This document shows positions 7,781 through 17,102 of a DNA stretch of 64,000 nt, one piece after another; positions within the stretch are counted from its first letter, which is position 1; each line of letters starts with the position of its first letter. Source of the stretch: Microscilla marina ATCC 23134. GTDB lineage: Bacteria > Bacteroidota > Bacteroidia > Cytophagales > Microscillaceae. The notes beneath the pieces are model-generated. The model made no database searches, was not told where the DNA came from, and worked only from the letters and a program-made list of their open reading frames with translations. Made by a program: the position numbers and the translations under genes. The DNA lies in NCBI RefSeq assembly GCF_000169175.1, contig NZ_AAWS01000034.1, positions 37,160 through 101,159 on the forward strand, given 5' to 3'.

Positions 7781-10432
7781 ATGCCGAAGTTGTACCTGAC
7801 CGTTTTTGTTTTATTGGTTTTTTTGGGGGAGGCATTAGGGCAACCTTCTACCCTCTTGCAAACCCCCATTCAGCTAGAGCCAGGGCAGTATACCGTTGCT
7901 CAATTGCTCAAGCAAATCAATAATCAAACTGGAGTACATTTTTCTTACAGCCGTTCTTTAAACATTTCCAAAAAAGTGTTGTTTACTGATAAAACACTTT
8001 CTATCAAGCAAATAGTCGATCAGATGCTTGCCCCACAAAAGCTAAAATATTTGCTTAAGGGTAAAATGATTATTATAAGAAAAAGTTTTCCCAAAATAGC
8101 TACTCCTACGAGCACAACAGCTTCGTTTACTACTCAACCCCGTTTTTACACCATCAGTGGTACCATCACCGACCAATCAAATGGAGAGGCGTTGATTGGA
8201 GCCACCGTGTATATACCTTCTCTGGGCAAGGGAATCGCTACCAATAGTTATGGCTTTTTTGCGCTTAGATTGGCTCCTGGCAAATACAAGGTACAAGTGT
8301 CTTACATTGGTTTTCAGAGCAAGCATTACCAGATAAACCTGGAAGCCTCTAAAACCTTGAATGTAGAATTACCTGTGGACAAAAACGAGCTTGCCACAGT
8401 AGTCATTACCGATCGGGGCATCAACGAACACGTCACAAGCCTGGAGGTGAGCACGAACCGCCTGGACATAGAAGAAATAAAAAGCATGCCGGCTTTTTTG
8501 GGCGAAGTAGATGTATTGCAGAGCATCAGGGCATTGCCTGGAGTAAGTAGTATAGGAGAGGGAGCGTCGGGTTTTAACGTAAGAGGAGGAGCCGCTGACC
8601 AAAACCTAATATTGCTCGATGAAGCCATTGTATACAATTCAGCGCATTTGCTGGGTTTGTTCTCAGTGTTTAACCCTCATTCGGTAAAAGATGTCAAAAT
8701 CTATAAAGGTGCCATTCCGCCCAATTATGGTGGTCGCTTATCATCGGTGTTGGACATTCGCCAAAAAGAAGGCAATACCAAAAGGTTTAGCGGAGAAGGA
8801 GGGGTGGGTTTTGTTACTTCGCGACTAATGTTGGAAACGCCCATTGTCAAAGACAAAAGCGCGTTGTTGGTGGCAGCCCGCCGTTCTTATGCCGACTTGT
8901 TTCTTAAACTTTCCAGTGATCAGGACATACGCGATACCCAGTTGTATTTTTATGACCTCAACCTGAAATTTAATTATGCAATTGACAAAAAAAACCGACT
9001 ATATGTCTCAGGGTATTTTGGAAGAGATGTAGCCAAAATTGGCAAACTGTTTTCGTTTTCGTGGGGCAACCGTACTGCCACAATTCGGTGGAACCATTTA
9101 TTCAACAGTCAATTGTTTTCCAATGTAAGTTTGATTTTCAGTGATTATAACTATAAGCTGGGTGTGCTACCGACAAACACAAACGGTTTGGAGTTTGAAT
9201 GGGTGGCAGGTATTTCCAGTTATCAACTCAAAAACGATCTTACTTGGTTTATCAACCCTCGGCATACCCTCGATTTTGGTATAAGTGGTATAGGATACTA
9301 TTTTCAACCAGGGCAAGTAGATTCTGAAACCAGTTCAGTAAAAACTGCCAGTGAAAGGGCGTTAGAAACAGCCATTTATGCCAATTATAAGCAACAAATC
9401 AACAAAAAACTAACTTTAAGTTATGGTGTGCGTTTGTCTGCTTTTTTGAGCTTGGGCGAGCGCAATGTACGTACTTATCTGCCTGGTCAACCACGCCGCA
9501 ATGCAACAGTGATTGGACAAAGGCGGTACGGTAATAATGAGGTGGTCGCCAATTATTGGGGGCTGGAACCCCGCCTGAGCCTCCGTTGGCAGTTTAAACC
9601 CAAAACTGCTCTCAAAGCCAGCTATGCCCGCAATCGTCAATACATTCACTTGGTATCTAATACTACTGCTCCTCTGCCCACCGATATTTGGAAATCGTCT
9701 GATCCTTATATTCGTCCACTTACCTCAGATCAAGTAGCATTGGGTATATTTCACGTTATAGCTTCGCCCGCGCTTGAGTTGTCAGCAGAGGTGTATTACA
9801 AAAAAATGTACGACTTGATTGATTACCGAAACGGAGTAAACCTGTTGTTGAACGAATACCTTGAAACGGAGTTGTTAAGTGGCGATGGGCGCGCTTATGG
9901 ACTAGAACTGATGGTAAGAAAAAATACAGGGAAGTTTCGTGGTTGGTTAAGTTATACTTTGGCAAGGTCTGAGCGTAAAATCGACAGTGATTTTCCGGAA
10001 GATAGAGTCAATAACGGGGCGTATTACCCAGCAGACTATGACAGAACCCACTTATTGAACCTAACGACTACTTATGATTTTAACAAAAGAGTAAGCCTTT
10101 CGGCAAATTTTACCCTGAGTACGGGACGTCCAGTGACTTTTCCGAGTGCTAAGTATCAGTTTATGGGTTCTACCGTGCTAGACTATAGCACCCGCAACCA
10201 AAACCGAATCCCCAGTTATCACCGACTAGACCTTTCTTTGACTCTCAAGGGCAAGCCCAAGCGTAAGCGACGTTGGAAGGGAGAGTGGGTTTTTTCGGTG
10301 TACAATGTGTATGCACGCAGAAACGCTTACTCAATCTATTTTATAGGAGACGGCACTGCCCAAAACGAAGCGACCCGTCTCTCTATTTTGGGAGGATTGT
10401 TTCCCTCTATTACTTATAATTTTAAATTTTAG
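7781..10432 (+). CDS. TonB-dependent receptor with STN signalling domain
   Basis: Outer-membrane receptor, 883 residues. Order of parts: signal peptide (1-20, ending GEALG); STN/secretin-TonB short domain (about 28-100, QYTVAQLLKQINNQTGVHFSYS), which touches FecR in the periplasm; carboxypeptidase-regulatory-like beta-sandwich (about 126-205, ISGTITDQSNGEALIGATVY); plug domain with VLQSIRALPGVSS and FNVRGGAADQNLILLDE; then a beta-barrel ending in an aromatic terminal strand (ITYNFKF). It would take up a ligand that cannot be named from sequence. There is no SusD-like partner, which argues against a classic glycan utilisation locus. The FecR gene just upstream is its likely regulatory partner. 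Confidence 0.94.
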   Translation: MPKLYLTVFVLLVFLGEALGQPSTLLQTPIQLEPGQYTVAQLLKQINNQTGVHFSYSRSLNISKKVLFTDKTLSIKQIVDQMLAPQKLKYLLKGKMIIIRKSFPKIATPTSTTASFTTQPRFYTISGTITDQSNGEALIGATVYIPSLGKGIATNSYGFFALRLAPGKYKVQVSYIGFQSKHYQINLEASKTLNVELPVDKNELATVVITDRGINEHVTSLEVSTNRLDIEEIKSMPAFLGEVDVLQSIRALPGVSSIGEGASGFNVRGGAADQNLILLDEAIVYNSAHLLGLFSVFNPHSVKDVKIYKGAIPPNYGGRLSSVLDIRQKEGNTKRFSGEGGVGFVTSRLMLETPIVKDKSALLVAARRSYADLFLKLSSDQDIRDTQLYFYDLNLKFNYAIDKKNRLYVSGYFGRDVAKIGKLFSFSWGNRTATIRWNHLFNSQLFSNVSLIFSDYNYKLGVLPTNTNGLEFEWVAGISSYQLKNDLTWFINPRHTLDFGISGIGYYFQPGQVDSETSSVKTASERALETAIYANYKQQINKKLTLSYGVRLSAFLSLGERNVRTYLPGQPRRNATVIGQRRYGNNEVVANYWGLEPRLSLRWQFKPKTALKASYARNRQYIHLVSNTTAPLPTDIWKSSDPYIRPLTSDQVALGIFHVIASPALELSAEVYYKKMYDLIDYRNGVNLLLNEYLETELLSGDGRAYGLELMVRKNTGKFRGWLSYTLARSERKIDSDFPEDRVNNGAYYPADYDRTHLLNLTTTYDFNKRVSLSANFTLSTGRPVTFPSAKYQFMGSTVLDYSTRNQNRIPSYHRLDLSLTLKGKPKRKRRWKGEWVFSVYNVYARRNAYSIYFIGDGTAQNEATRLSILGGLFPSITYNFKF

Positions 10433-10919
10433 AGAGAGAAGCCCCAAACCAGCCCTTGTTGGTTATAACTTGTAGCCCAAGGACGCACTATACCAATATG
10501 TGTTGGCATCCAAGGACTTGTTACTATTTTGAGAATTTGGTAAAACTTTATAAGTAACTGATAATTAGTTTCTTTGAATTGTTGATTTATTTTATCAAGT
10601 ATCAAAAGTGTTTGAATAACAGCGTCTTCTATTCCGCCTTAGTTTGTTAGCGTTAAGAAATTTACGAAATGGAGCCGTTAAAAACAGATTACCGAACGAG
10701 GAACGAGTGAGTGTTTGAGCTGTTTAGGCGTAATGGAGTAAATTTTAGCGATCAAACTACAGCGGCGGCTTTTTTTGGTTCGTTTTTTTAGCTAAAGAAA
10801 ATCCATGATCCCGAACTTGATTCGGGGAAATGAACGGCTGCTGAGGTTCCTGAAACTTGATTTCCTGTCAAAATCTTGCTGATTATATGGCTAAAATGAC
10901 TTTTACCAAGTTTTCAATA
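10433..10919. repeat. Non-coding region with palindromic repeat-like sequence
   Basis: Spacer between the TonB receptor and the small convergent gene. Segment 10626-10740 has imperfect inverted ends (ATTCCGCCTTAG and TTTAGGCGTAATGG). Further on, CCCGAACTTGATTCGGG at 10810-10826 forms a 6-bp hairpin and the 18-mer beginning CCGAACTTGATTCGG at 10811 recurs exactly at 46098. No coding frame was supported. The hairpin may end transcription of the receptor gene, but it lacks a T-run on either strand. Confidence 0.4.
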
Positions 10920-11261
10920 CTATTGAGTTTGCTTCTTGTCACAGCCTGCCTTTCGTTGCAAAATATAGTTTTCCCAACCTTTACAGAAAAAAAAATCTTG
11001 TGTAACATTGATGGGCAGGGGTAATTTTTGAGCTTCAGGGTGTAGGTGAAAGTAGACATGGCACCTTTCAAGCTCTTGGCAAAGACAGACAGTATTGCGA
11101 CTACTGTCGATTTCTTCGATCAGCTTTTTTAGTTGTAACAATCTTTTTTCAATATCGGTAGAGGAGGTTTTGTACCCTCTTTTTTGTTTTTCTATTTCCT
11201 GGTGTAAATACACCCTTTGATAAGCTTTGATAACTTCTTGTTTTAATAGAACAATGTTCAT
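10920..11261 (-). CDS. Small protein of unknown function
   Basis: 113 residues from the ATG at 11261 (a longer frame would start at 11303). I do not recognise it. The first half is basic and helical (QEVIKAYQRVYLHQEIEKQKRG, then KRLLQLKKLIEEI) and could form a coiled coil. The second half has several cysteines (TVCLCQELERC and a later FFCKGW). There is no signal peptide or membrane helix. It stands alone on the minus strand. It may be a lineage-specific gene; the alternative that it is a chance frame cannot be excluded. Confidence 0.45.
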   Translation of the reverse strand: MNIVLLKQEVIKAYQRVYLHQEIEKQKRGYKTSSTDIEKRLLQLKKLIEEIDSSRNTVCLCQELERCHVYFHLHPEAQKLPLPINVTQDFFFCKGWENYILQRKAGCDKKQTQ

Positions 11262-11463
11262 ACGATTATAAATTTTTGTCAAAAATGCCTGATGAAAGAC
11301 CAATAGTATGTACCTATTTTAGCTGGTCTTTTACTAACAAAGAGACAAAACCGCTCATTTTAACCCTTAAAGTGTACAAGTTTTTTTTGCTAAAAGTAAG
11401 AAAATACAATTAAATAAATATGTAAATATTTGATTATTAATTGTTTAGTGATCAGTGAAATAA

Positions 11464-11492
11464 AAAAACACCTGCCACTGACAGGTGTTTTT
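11464..11492 (-). terminator. Terminator after the PspC/GIN gene
   Basis: Perfect 10-bp stem AAAACACCTG / CAGGTGTTTT with a 7-base loop. On the minus strand it is followed by a run of T, so it ends transcription of the PadR-PspC operon; the stem is A/T-flanked on both sides and could work in both directions. Confidence 0.85.
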
Positions 11493-11587
11493 AAGTTAGG
11501 TTTTTATATGGAGTGCATAATAGTTATATGGTTTACAGATTCAATTCTCTTGACAAAGTCATCAGCATCAACTTTTGTCCACGTGGC

Positions 11588-14191
11588 TTAGTCCGCTCTT
11601 CTTACAGAACTTACGCCAGAGCTATTGCTTTGCAAAGTAGGGTTGCCTTTGTAACGTACTTTTGAGGCGCCACTGGCTTCAACCGCAAGTTTGTTGGCTA
11701 CCTGTACATATACCTTACTGGCACCCGAAAGCTCCAGTTCAGCATTTTTTACAGCAAAGTCATACGCCATAATTTTGGAAGCACCACTTATGTTTAGTTT
11801 TACATTGTCAGCGTTGCCGTCTTTTAGTTCAACTTTAGAGGCTCCCGATATGTCCAGATTCATTCGTCCTTCGCTAAAACCTCTGGCAGTAAGCTTGCAA
11901 GCTCCCGACAGGTTCAAAGCTTCAAGGCTTGGAGTGCTTATTTCCAATACAATGTTACGGTGGCTGCCTCTTTTAAGGCTCAGTTTTACTTGCTCACCAT
12001 TTTGGGTCAGCTTTAACTTGTCCAAATCTGTTTCACGCCCCTTAGCTACTACCTTGGTTTCGTTGCTTTTTACCAGTTTTACCTTGAATACACCACCAAT
12101 GGTTAATTTTTTGAAATTATTTACCTTAAATGCCCTTGTTCCATCACCTTGGTTTTGTTCTTCGTGGCTCACGCGATTGTCATTATCATTGTAATATCCA
12201 CGTCTGTTTTCATAACGGGCAATTTTTTCTTCATCGGGGCTATGCTTACAACTTATACATACCAAACGACCACTCTTTTTAAACTTCCACACGTTTTTTC
12301 CATCCATATCGCGAGCACTGTACCCATTTTTGTTAATCGTATTATAAATAATGTGACGCAGGCTATTGGTCATTATAAACTCCTTTTCGTAAGGAATGTA
12401 TAGTCTCATTTTGTTACTTTGTGCCCTAAACTTGGCCCCAGACTTAAATGTAAAGTTTCTGTCGAAAAGTAACGTGTTATCTTCCTTTGCTACCCCATAC
12501 TCAATCATTTGTGCATTATTGGCAGCATCCTGGTAACTCTCTCCGGCAGCGCCAAAGCTATGCTCTAGTTTAAAAGCGGCTTCGCCATAACCCTGCAAAG
12601 TCAACTTACTGCGTCGGTAGTCTTTCATTCCATTATTTGGGTTCATGTCCAACATTACAGGAGCTTTTCCTTCAAAAGTATAATACTCTACTTTGCCCGA
12701 TGTGTTGGTGTAGCCAAAGTTGTTGATGTTGGGGGGCAACGCTACACCCAAGCCAATCAGACTGACTACCCAAAGCCCTGCCATTGTCCAGCCAAAACGA
12801 GACCGAATAACCCAGCGGCGTAACAATAACGAAATGCCTAAACCTATGATAAACAAACTTGGTATGAGTAGGGTAAAGTACATACTAGTAGCAAGCAAGG
12901 CGGGTAATTCCATACTATTGTAGTAAAACCTGGCAGGTACTGGTCCTAAGTACATTCCTTCAAAGTGAAAGTTACCCAAGGTAAAAATAACGGCAATGGT
13001 TAAGCCCACTGTCATGCTCAAGCCCATAATAAAAGCCAAAAATCCCCCACCAATGCGAATACTTTCGGAGGCAAGCACAAAAAACGGACGAATCAAAGGA
13101 CTTAGACTATTGATGAGTACTCCAGCCATTTTGAAAGGAAACATCACAACTTGTCCGGCTTTGGTAGTACTGTAGTTTCTTTGTTCGGGTACTCTCATTG
13201 TTTTACGTAGGGTAGAATCAATATTTTTGAGGGTAATGGGCTCACCTTCCATTTTCATACGGTCGGTAATGGTTTTTGCCTCAGGCGAAATGATCCAGAG
13301 AATAATGTATAGTAAAATACTGGCACCACCCAATGCAATACCCAATACAAATAGTAAACGCAATAGGGCAAGCTCTATGCCTACATAATGCGATAGCCCG
13401 GCAACTACTCCACCAATGGTAGAACGGTTGCGGTCGCGGTAAAATCTTTTGATTTGAGGGTTTTCTTCCAGCTCTTTGTTCAAAGGCACCACTGCCCAAA
13501 GGGTAAGGTAACTGATCAGCGTAAAAGCAGGAATTGCCGGGGCAAAGAACAGCCCAAAGGTAAGTACAATCAGAATAAGACGCACCCACATGGCATCCAT
13601 GTTAAAGTAATGGGCAAGCCCTGAAGCCACCCCACCCAAAATCTTGTGGTTGCCATCACGATACAAGCGCTTACCACGGGTTCGGCGTGGCACCTGACTA
13701 GCCACAGCTTGTGGCACATGTTCGGCAGTATGGCGGTGGTTGTCTTCTACATTGAAGTTCAAGTCCTCTGCGTATGCTTTTTCGGTCTGGGTGGCTTTTT
13801 TAACCGGAGGGTTCTTTGTCGGCTGTGCCTTAAGCGACGCCTGGTACTCGGCTTCGGTTTGTAGCTCAAGCCCACCATCGTTAAACACTGGGTTAGAAGC
13901 AATGGGTTGGTAGGCAGGGTCGTCTTCCATTGCCTGAAAGTCGGCAACGCTCCCCATGGTAGTGATCAGATGGTTTACATCCTCTTGGGTAATCACTTGC
14001 TTGCCACTATTGAGGGTTGACATAAAAATTTCAGCCATACGGTTTTCTATGTCTTCTATAATCTCCTTACTGTCTTCAAACGAGGCAAAATACTGCTCTA
14101 CCGAAGAGAGATAGGTTTTGAGTTGCTCGTAGGTATCTTCTTCTATGTAGAAGATGATCCCACTAATGTTGATGCTAATATTTTTTTTCAT
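11588..14191 (-). CDS. PspC-domain membrane protein with C-terminal GIN (DUF2807) domain
   Basis: 867-residue envelope protein. N-terminal 100 residues are soluble and acidic (YEQLKTYLSSVEQYFASFED and a DIENRMAEIF segment). Two PspC domains follow at about 174-237 (KRLYRDGNHKILGGVASGLAHYF) and 248-303 (KRFYRDRNRSTIGGVVAGLSHYV), each with a membrane helix. Four or so further membrane helices lie at about 385-515. The C-terminal part (about 690-867) is a GIN/DUF2807 beta-helix with repeated LSGASK / ISGASK turns. PspC proteins sense membrane stress; GIN domains are exported beta-solenoids. The PadR gene lies 62 bases upstream on the same strand, the usual partner in this phylum. Confidence 0.92.
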   Translation of the reverse strand: MKKNISINISGIIFYIEEDTYEQLKTYLSSVEQYFASFEDSKEIIEDIENRMAEIFMSTLNSGKQVITQEDVNHLITTMGSVADFQAMEDDPAYQPIASNPVFNDGGLELQTEAEYQASLKAQPTKNPPVKKATQTEKAYAEDLNFNVEDNHRHTAEHVPQAVASQVPRRTRGKRLYRDGNHKILGGVASGLAHYFNMDAMWVRLILIVLTFGLFFAPAIPAFTLISYLTLWAVVPLNKELEENPQIKRFYRDRNRSTIGGVVAGLSHYVGIELALLRLLFVLGIALGGASILLYIILWIISPEAKTITDRMKMEGEPITLKNIDSTLRKTMRVPEQRNYSTTKAGQVVMFPFKMAGVLINSLSPLIRPFFVLASESIRIGGGFLAFIMGLSMTVGLTIAVIFTLGNFHFEGMYLGPVPARFYYNSMELPALLATSMYFTLLIPSLFIIGLGISLLLRRWVIRSRFGWTMAGLWVVSLIGLGVALPPNINNFGYTNTSGKVEYYTFEGKAPVMLDMNPNNGMKDYRRSKLTLQGYGEAAFKLEHSFGAAGESYQDAANNAQMIEYGVAKEDNTLLFDRNFTFKSGAKFRAQSNKMRLYIPYEKEFIMTNSLRHIIYNTINKNGYSARDMDGKNVWKFKKSGRLVCISCKHSPDEEKIARYENRRGYYNDNDNRVSHEEQNQGDGTRAFKVNNFKKLTIGGVFKVKLVKSNETKVVAKGRETDLDKLKLTQNGEQVKLSLKRGSHRNIVLEISTPSLEALNLSGACKLTARGFSEGRMNLDISGASKVELKDGNADNVKLNISGASKIMAYDFAVKNAELELSGASKVYVQVANKLAVEASGASKVRYKGNPTLQSNSSGVSSVRRAD

Positions 14192-14253
14192 GGTTATATG
14201 TGCTGAGTTTATTAAGTGCTTGTCTAAAGTCGATTGATGGTTTTAATTAGGTT

Positions 14254-14634
14254 TTATTTCTTTTTGAGTTTTATCTCTTCCAGTGTTGGTATCTCAATGC
14301 TTTCTCGCTTATTTTGAATAATCTTATTGGTAGACAATACCAGTTCGTTCCACGTAATATTTAGTTTTTGTAAAAACTCGTTGCCTTTTTCGGTCAATGT
14401 GTAGTGTTTTTGTGGAGGACCAAGTTTTGACTCTTTCCAGCTATAAGCCAGTAAGTCAGCTTTGCGTAAGCGAGTCAATAAAGGGTAAAGTGTGCCTTCT
14501 ACCACAATGATTTTTGCATCTTTGAGCTCCTTAAGAATATCAGATGCGTAAATCTCGCCACGCGAAATGATATGGAGAATGCAAAATTCCAGAATGCCCT
14601 TACGCATCTGTACTTGTGTGTTTTCTATGTTCAT
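14254..14634 (-). CDS. PadR-family transcriptional repressor
   Basis: 126-residue DNA-binding protein. The winged helix is visible in RKGILEFCILHIISRGEIYASDILKEL, then VVEGTLYPLLTRLRKADLL and the wing KLGPPQKHYTLTEKG; the C-terminal helix used for dimerisation is short, as in the small PadR subfamily. It is the first gene of a two-gene operon with the PspC/GIN gene, so it most likely represses that operon. Two copies of a 21-base motif upstream (14704-14724 and 14774-14794) are good operator candidates. Confidence 0.93.
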   Translation of the reverse strand: MNIENTQVQMRKGILEFCILHIISRGEIYASDILKELKDAKIIVVEGTLYPLLTRLRKADLLAYSWKESKLGPPQKHYTLTEKGNEFLQKLNITWNELVLSTNKIIQNKRESIEIPTLEEIKLKKK

Positions 14635-14703
14635 AATATTATGATAAATGTTAACATTGAGTAAACTATTTACTTTGATTAAACATATACACGTCTATCA
14701 AAG

Positions 14704-14794
14704 GTTCTATGTAATACCAAGTATTGGAATAAAAAAATATTTTTTCTCTTAGTTACGACAAAAATAATAGAAAGTTCTATGTAATGCAAGGTAT
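14704..14794 (-). promoter_or_regulatory. Probable PadR operators (two 21-base direct repeats)
   Basis: GTTCTATGTAATACCAAGTAT (14704-14724, shown to 20 bases plus T) and GTTCTATGTAATGCAAGGTA plus T (14774-14794) match at 18 of 21 positions and are 70 bases apart. The distal copy overlaps the spacer and -33 box of the predicted minus-strand promoter, which is where a repressor would block RNA polymerase. Confidence 0.65.
14759..14790 (-). promoter_or_regulatory. Predicted promoter of the padR-pspC operon
   Basis: Read on the minus strand, CTTG (14790-14787), 20 bases of spacer and TATTTTTG (14766-14759) fit the Bacteroidota pattern TTTG-N19-21-TAnnTTTG with one mismatch in the upstream box. 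The predicted transcript start near 14752 gives a leader of roughly 120 bases before the PadR ATG. Confidence 0.55.
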
Positions 14795-15482
14795 CTTATA
14801 AAAACCTGAACCTACAGGCTAAATTACATTTCATTTGCAGTGTACCCAAGACACTAACCAGAGGGAAAGGGGCGTTAAATGTTTTTTGTGTGTTAAAGTA
14901 CTGATAGTGAGGTGAATATGAAAAGTGTCCAGGTGGGCTTAGGTGCAGCAGCATCGAAAAAAACGATTGAACAAGCAAGTAAACTTCTACAAAAATACTA
15001 CAATGATTTAATCAACTCATAGCCAAAACCTTAGACTTTTTTAGTAAATATTTTTGATTTGACCCTTCTGTTATTAGTAAATTAATATGTATTTTTGTTT
15101 AGTAATCCCTATACAAATCATACTGAAGATGTATGCCTGAACTTAATCATACATCTATCCATTGATTAAAAAATAAGTTGCAAAAGATAATATATTAACT
15201 AAGTTATACACCAAATTTCTTTGGTAGTAGGTGGGTTCATGTCTTGAAAAACTTGTACACTCATAACCAAAAACCTGTAAGAGTTTGAGTGTTACTTTAG
15301 CTAATTCAGAATTAAAAAAATCGCAATTACTTATCTACTGCAAAAAAAGGGTATACAAATGTTCCGTAGGGGAGAATTATTACAAGTGTTGGGCTGTGTT
15401 TGGTAAGCAATGGGTAAGTATCACCTGTTGATTATTATATTCAAACAAAGCGTTTTTTGAACACCCTAAAAACTTTACAAAA
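14795..15482. other. Intergenic region upstream of dnaB
   Basis: About 690 bases of AT-rich DNA between the padR promoter and dnaB. It must hold the dnaB promoter, but no convincing TTTG-N19-TAnnTTTG pair was found. Only very short frames are present (one of 34 codons at 14918-15022). No hairpin terminator or RNA gene was recognised. Confidence 0.35.
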
Positions 15483-17102
15483 TTGACAGACAATAGCAAA
15501 AGTAATAATAAACCTGCCAAGAGTCGAAATTCCCAAAGTGCTTATTTAGCCAACCAATTGGGCAAAGTACCCCCTCAGGTAATAGAGTTAGAAGAAGCTG
15601 TGTTGGGGGCGTTGATGATAGAAAAGGATGCACTGACCGATATTATAGATGTATTAAAACCGAATAGTTTTTATAAACCTGCTCATCAGGAAATTTACCA
15701 GGCAATTTTTGAGCTTTTTTCAGAGTCGCAACCAGTAGACATGCTCACTGTGACCCAACAATTGCGTAAAATGGCCAAGCTCGAAATGGTTGGAGGACCT
15801 TCTTATATCATGAAGCTGACCTCTATGGTAAACTCGGCGGCCAACATTGAATACCACGCCCGTATCATTACCGAGCAAGCCATCAAACGTGATTTAATTG
15901 CCATATCTTCCGAAATTCAAAAAGAAGCTTTCGAAGACAGTTCTGACGTGTTTACCTTGCTTGACAAAGCTGAACAAGCCTTGTTTGATATTTCTGAAAA
16001 TAACATCAGAAAAAATTACGCAGACATGCGCACTATCATGCAAGATGCCATCAAAGAATTAGAAGAACGCCGCGACCAAAAAGATGGGCTTACCGGTATT
16101 CCTACTGGACTTACGGCGCTCGATAGGGTAACAGCAGGTTGGCAAAAGTCTGATTTAGTAATCTTGGCAGCAAGACCTGCGATGGGTAAAACAGCTTTCT
16201 CGCTGACGGTTTTGCGCAATGCAGCAGTAGACTTTGGCAAACCTGCGGCTTTCTTTTCACTGGAGATGTCGGCAGTACAGCTCACCAACCGTCTTATATC
16301 GTCGGAAGCCCAGATAGAAAGTGAAAAAATTAAGAAAGGACAAATGGAACCCCATGAGTGGGAAATCTTATATCAAAAAATTGCCACTATTTCTGAAGCC
16401 CCCATATTTATTGATGATACCCCCGCCTTGTCTATCCTGGAGCTGAGGGCAAAGTGTCGTCGTTTGAAAGCCCAACACGACATTCAACTGGTAATTATCG
16501 ATTACCTACAGCTAATGACTGGTAACACGGGTAAAGGAGGGGCGGGTAACCGTGAACAAGAAATTGCTTCTATTTCGAGGGCGTTGAAACAACTCGCCAA
16601 AGAACTGGATGTACCTGTAATAGCCCTGTCGCAGTTGAGTCGTGCGGTAGAAACCCGCGGAGGAGACAAAAGACCTCAGCTGTCAGATTTGCGTGAATCG
16701 GGCTCAATAGAGCAAGACGCCGATATGGTAGCTTTCTTGTATCGTGCCGAATATTACGGCATTACCGAAGATGCCACCGGAAACTCTACAGCTGGAGTAG
16801 GGGAGGTCATGATAGCCAAACACCGTAATGGTTCGCTGGCTGATATTCCTTTACGTTTTATTGGAAAGTATACCAAATTTGAAGACCTCGAAACCGATAC
16901 TTTTGGTATGGACATGGGAGGAGGCTTTCCTTCTGGGGGTTCGTCTGAGTTTGACATGTCTGGCGCCATTACTTTAGGTAGCAAGGTAAATGAGCCAGGA
17001 CCTCCCACCCCGCCACCCCCTGCCGATGATTCGCCCCGCCCCGAAGAGAGCACGGGCAGCATCTTTCCTCCAAGCAATTTAGACGATGATCCACCTTTTT
17101 AA
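15483..17102 (+). CDS. dnaB: Replicative DNA helicase DnaB
   Basis: Hexameric helicase that unwinds DNA at the replication fork. 539 residues: N-terminal collar domain (about 33-135, beginning PPQVIELEEAVLGALM), linker helix, then the RecA-like ATPase domain with Walker A ARPAMGKTAF (about 230-239), Walker B VIIDYLQL (about 337-344) and the arginine-finger region SDLRESGSIEQDADM. The C-terminal tail of about 60 residues is Gly/Pro/Asp-rich and longer than in E. coli. The start is taken as TTG at 15483 because no ATG is in frame before LGALMIEKD, which would delete conserved sequence. No intein. Confidence 0.97.
   Translation: MTDNSKSNNKPAKSRNSQSAYLANQLGKVPPQVIELEEAVLGALMIEKDALTDIIDVLKPNSFYKPAHQEIYQAIFELFSESQPVDMLTVTQQLRKMAKLEMVGGPSYIMKLTSMVNSAANIEYHARIITEQAIKRDLIAISSEIQKEAFEDSSDVFTLLDKAEQALFDISENNIRKNYADMRTIMQDAIKELEERRDQKDGLTGIPTGLTALDRVTAGWQKSDLVILAARPAMGKTAFSLTVLRNAAVDFGKPAAFFSLEMSAVQLTNRLISSEAQIESEKIKKGQMEPHEWEILYQKIATISEAPIFIDDTPALSILELRAKCRRLKAQHDIQLVIIDYLQLMTGNTGKGGAGNREQEIASISRALKQLAKELDVPVIALSQLSRAVETRGGDKRPQLSDLRESGSIEQDADMVAFLYRAEYYGITEDATGNSTAGVGEVMIAKHRNGSLADIPLRFIGKYTKFEDLETDTFGMDMGGGFPSGGSSEFDMSGAITLGSKVNEPGPPTPPPPADDSPRPEESTGSIFPPSNLDDDPPF

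Noticed and set aside
11691..12194. 167-codon plus-strand frame opposite the PspC/GIN gene
   Set aside because: Produced by the repeated SGASK-coding sequence read backwards; no start signal or domain.
14918..15022. 34-codon frame MKSVQVGLGAAASKK...
   Set aside because: Protein-like composition, but very short, no ribosome binding site, a nearby upstream stop and no context; not enough to call a gene.
16754..17077. Antisense frame inside dnaB
   Set aside because: Shadow of the Gly/Pro/Asp-rich dnaB tail; no independent evidence.
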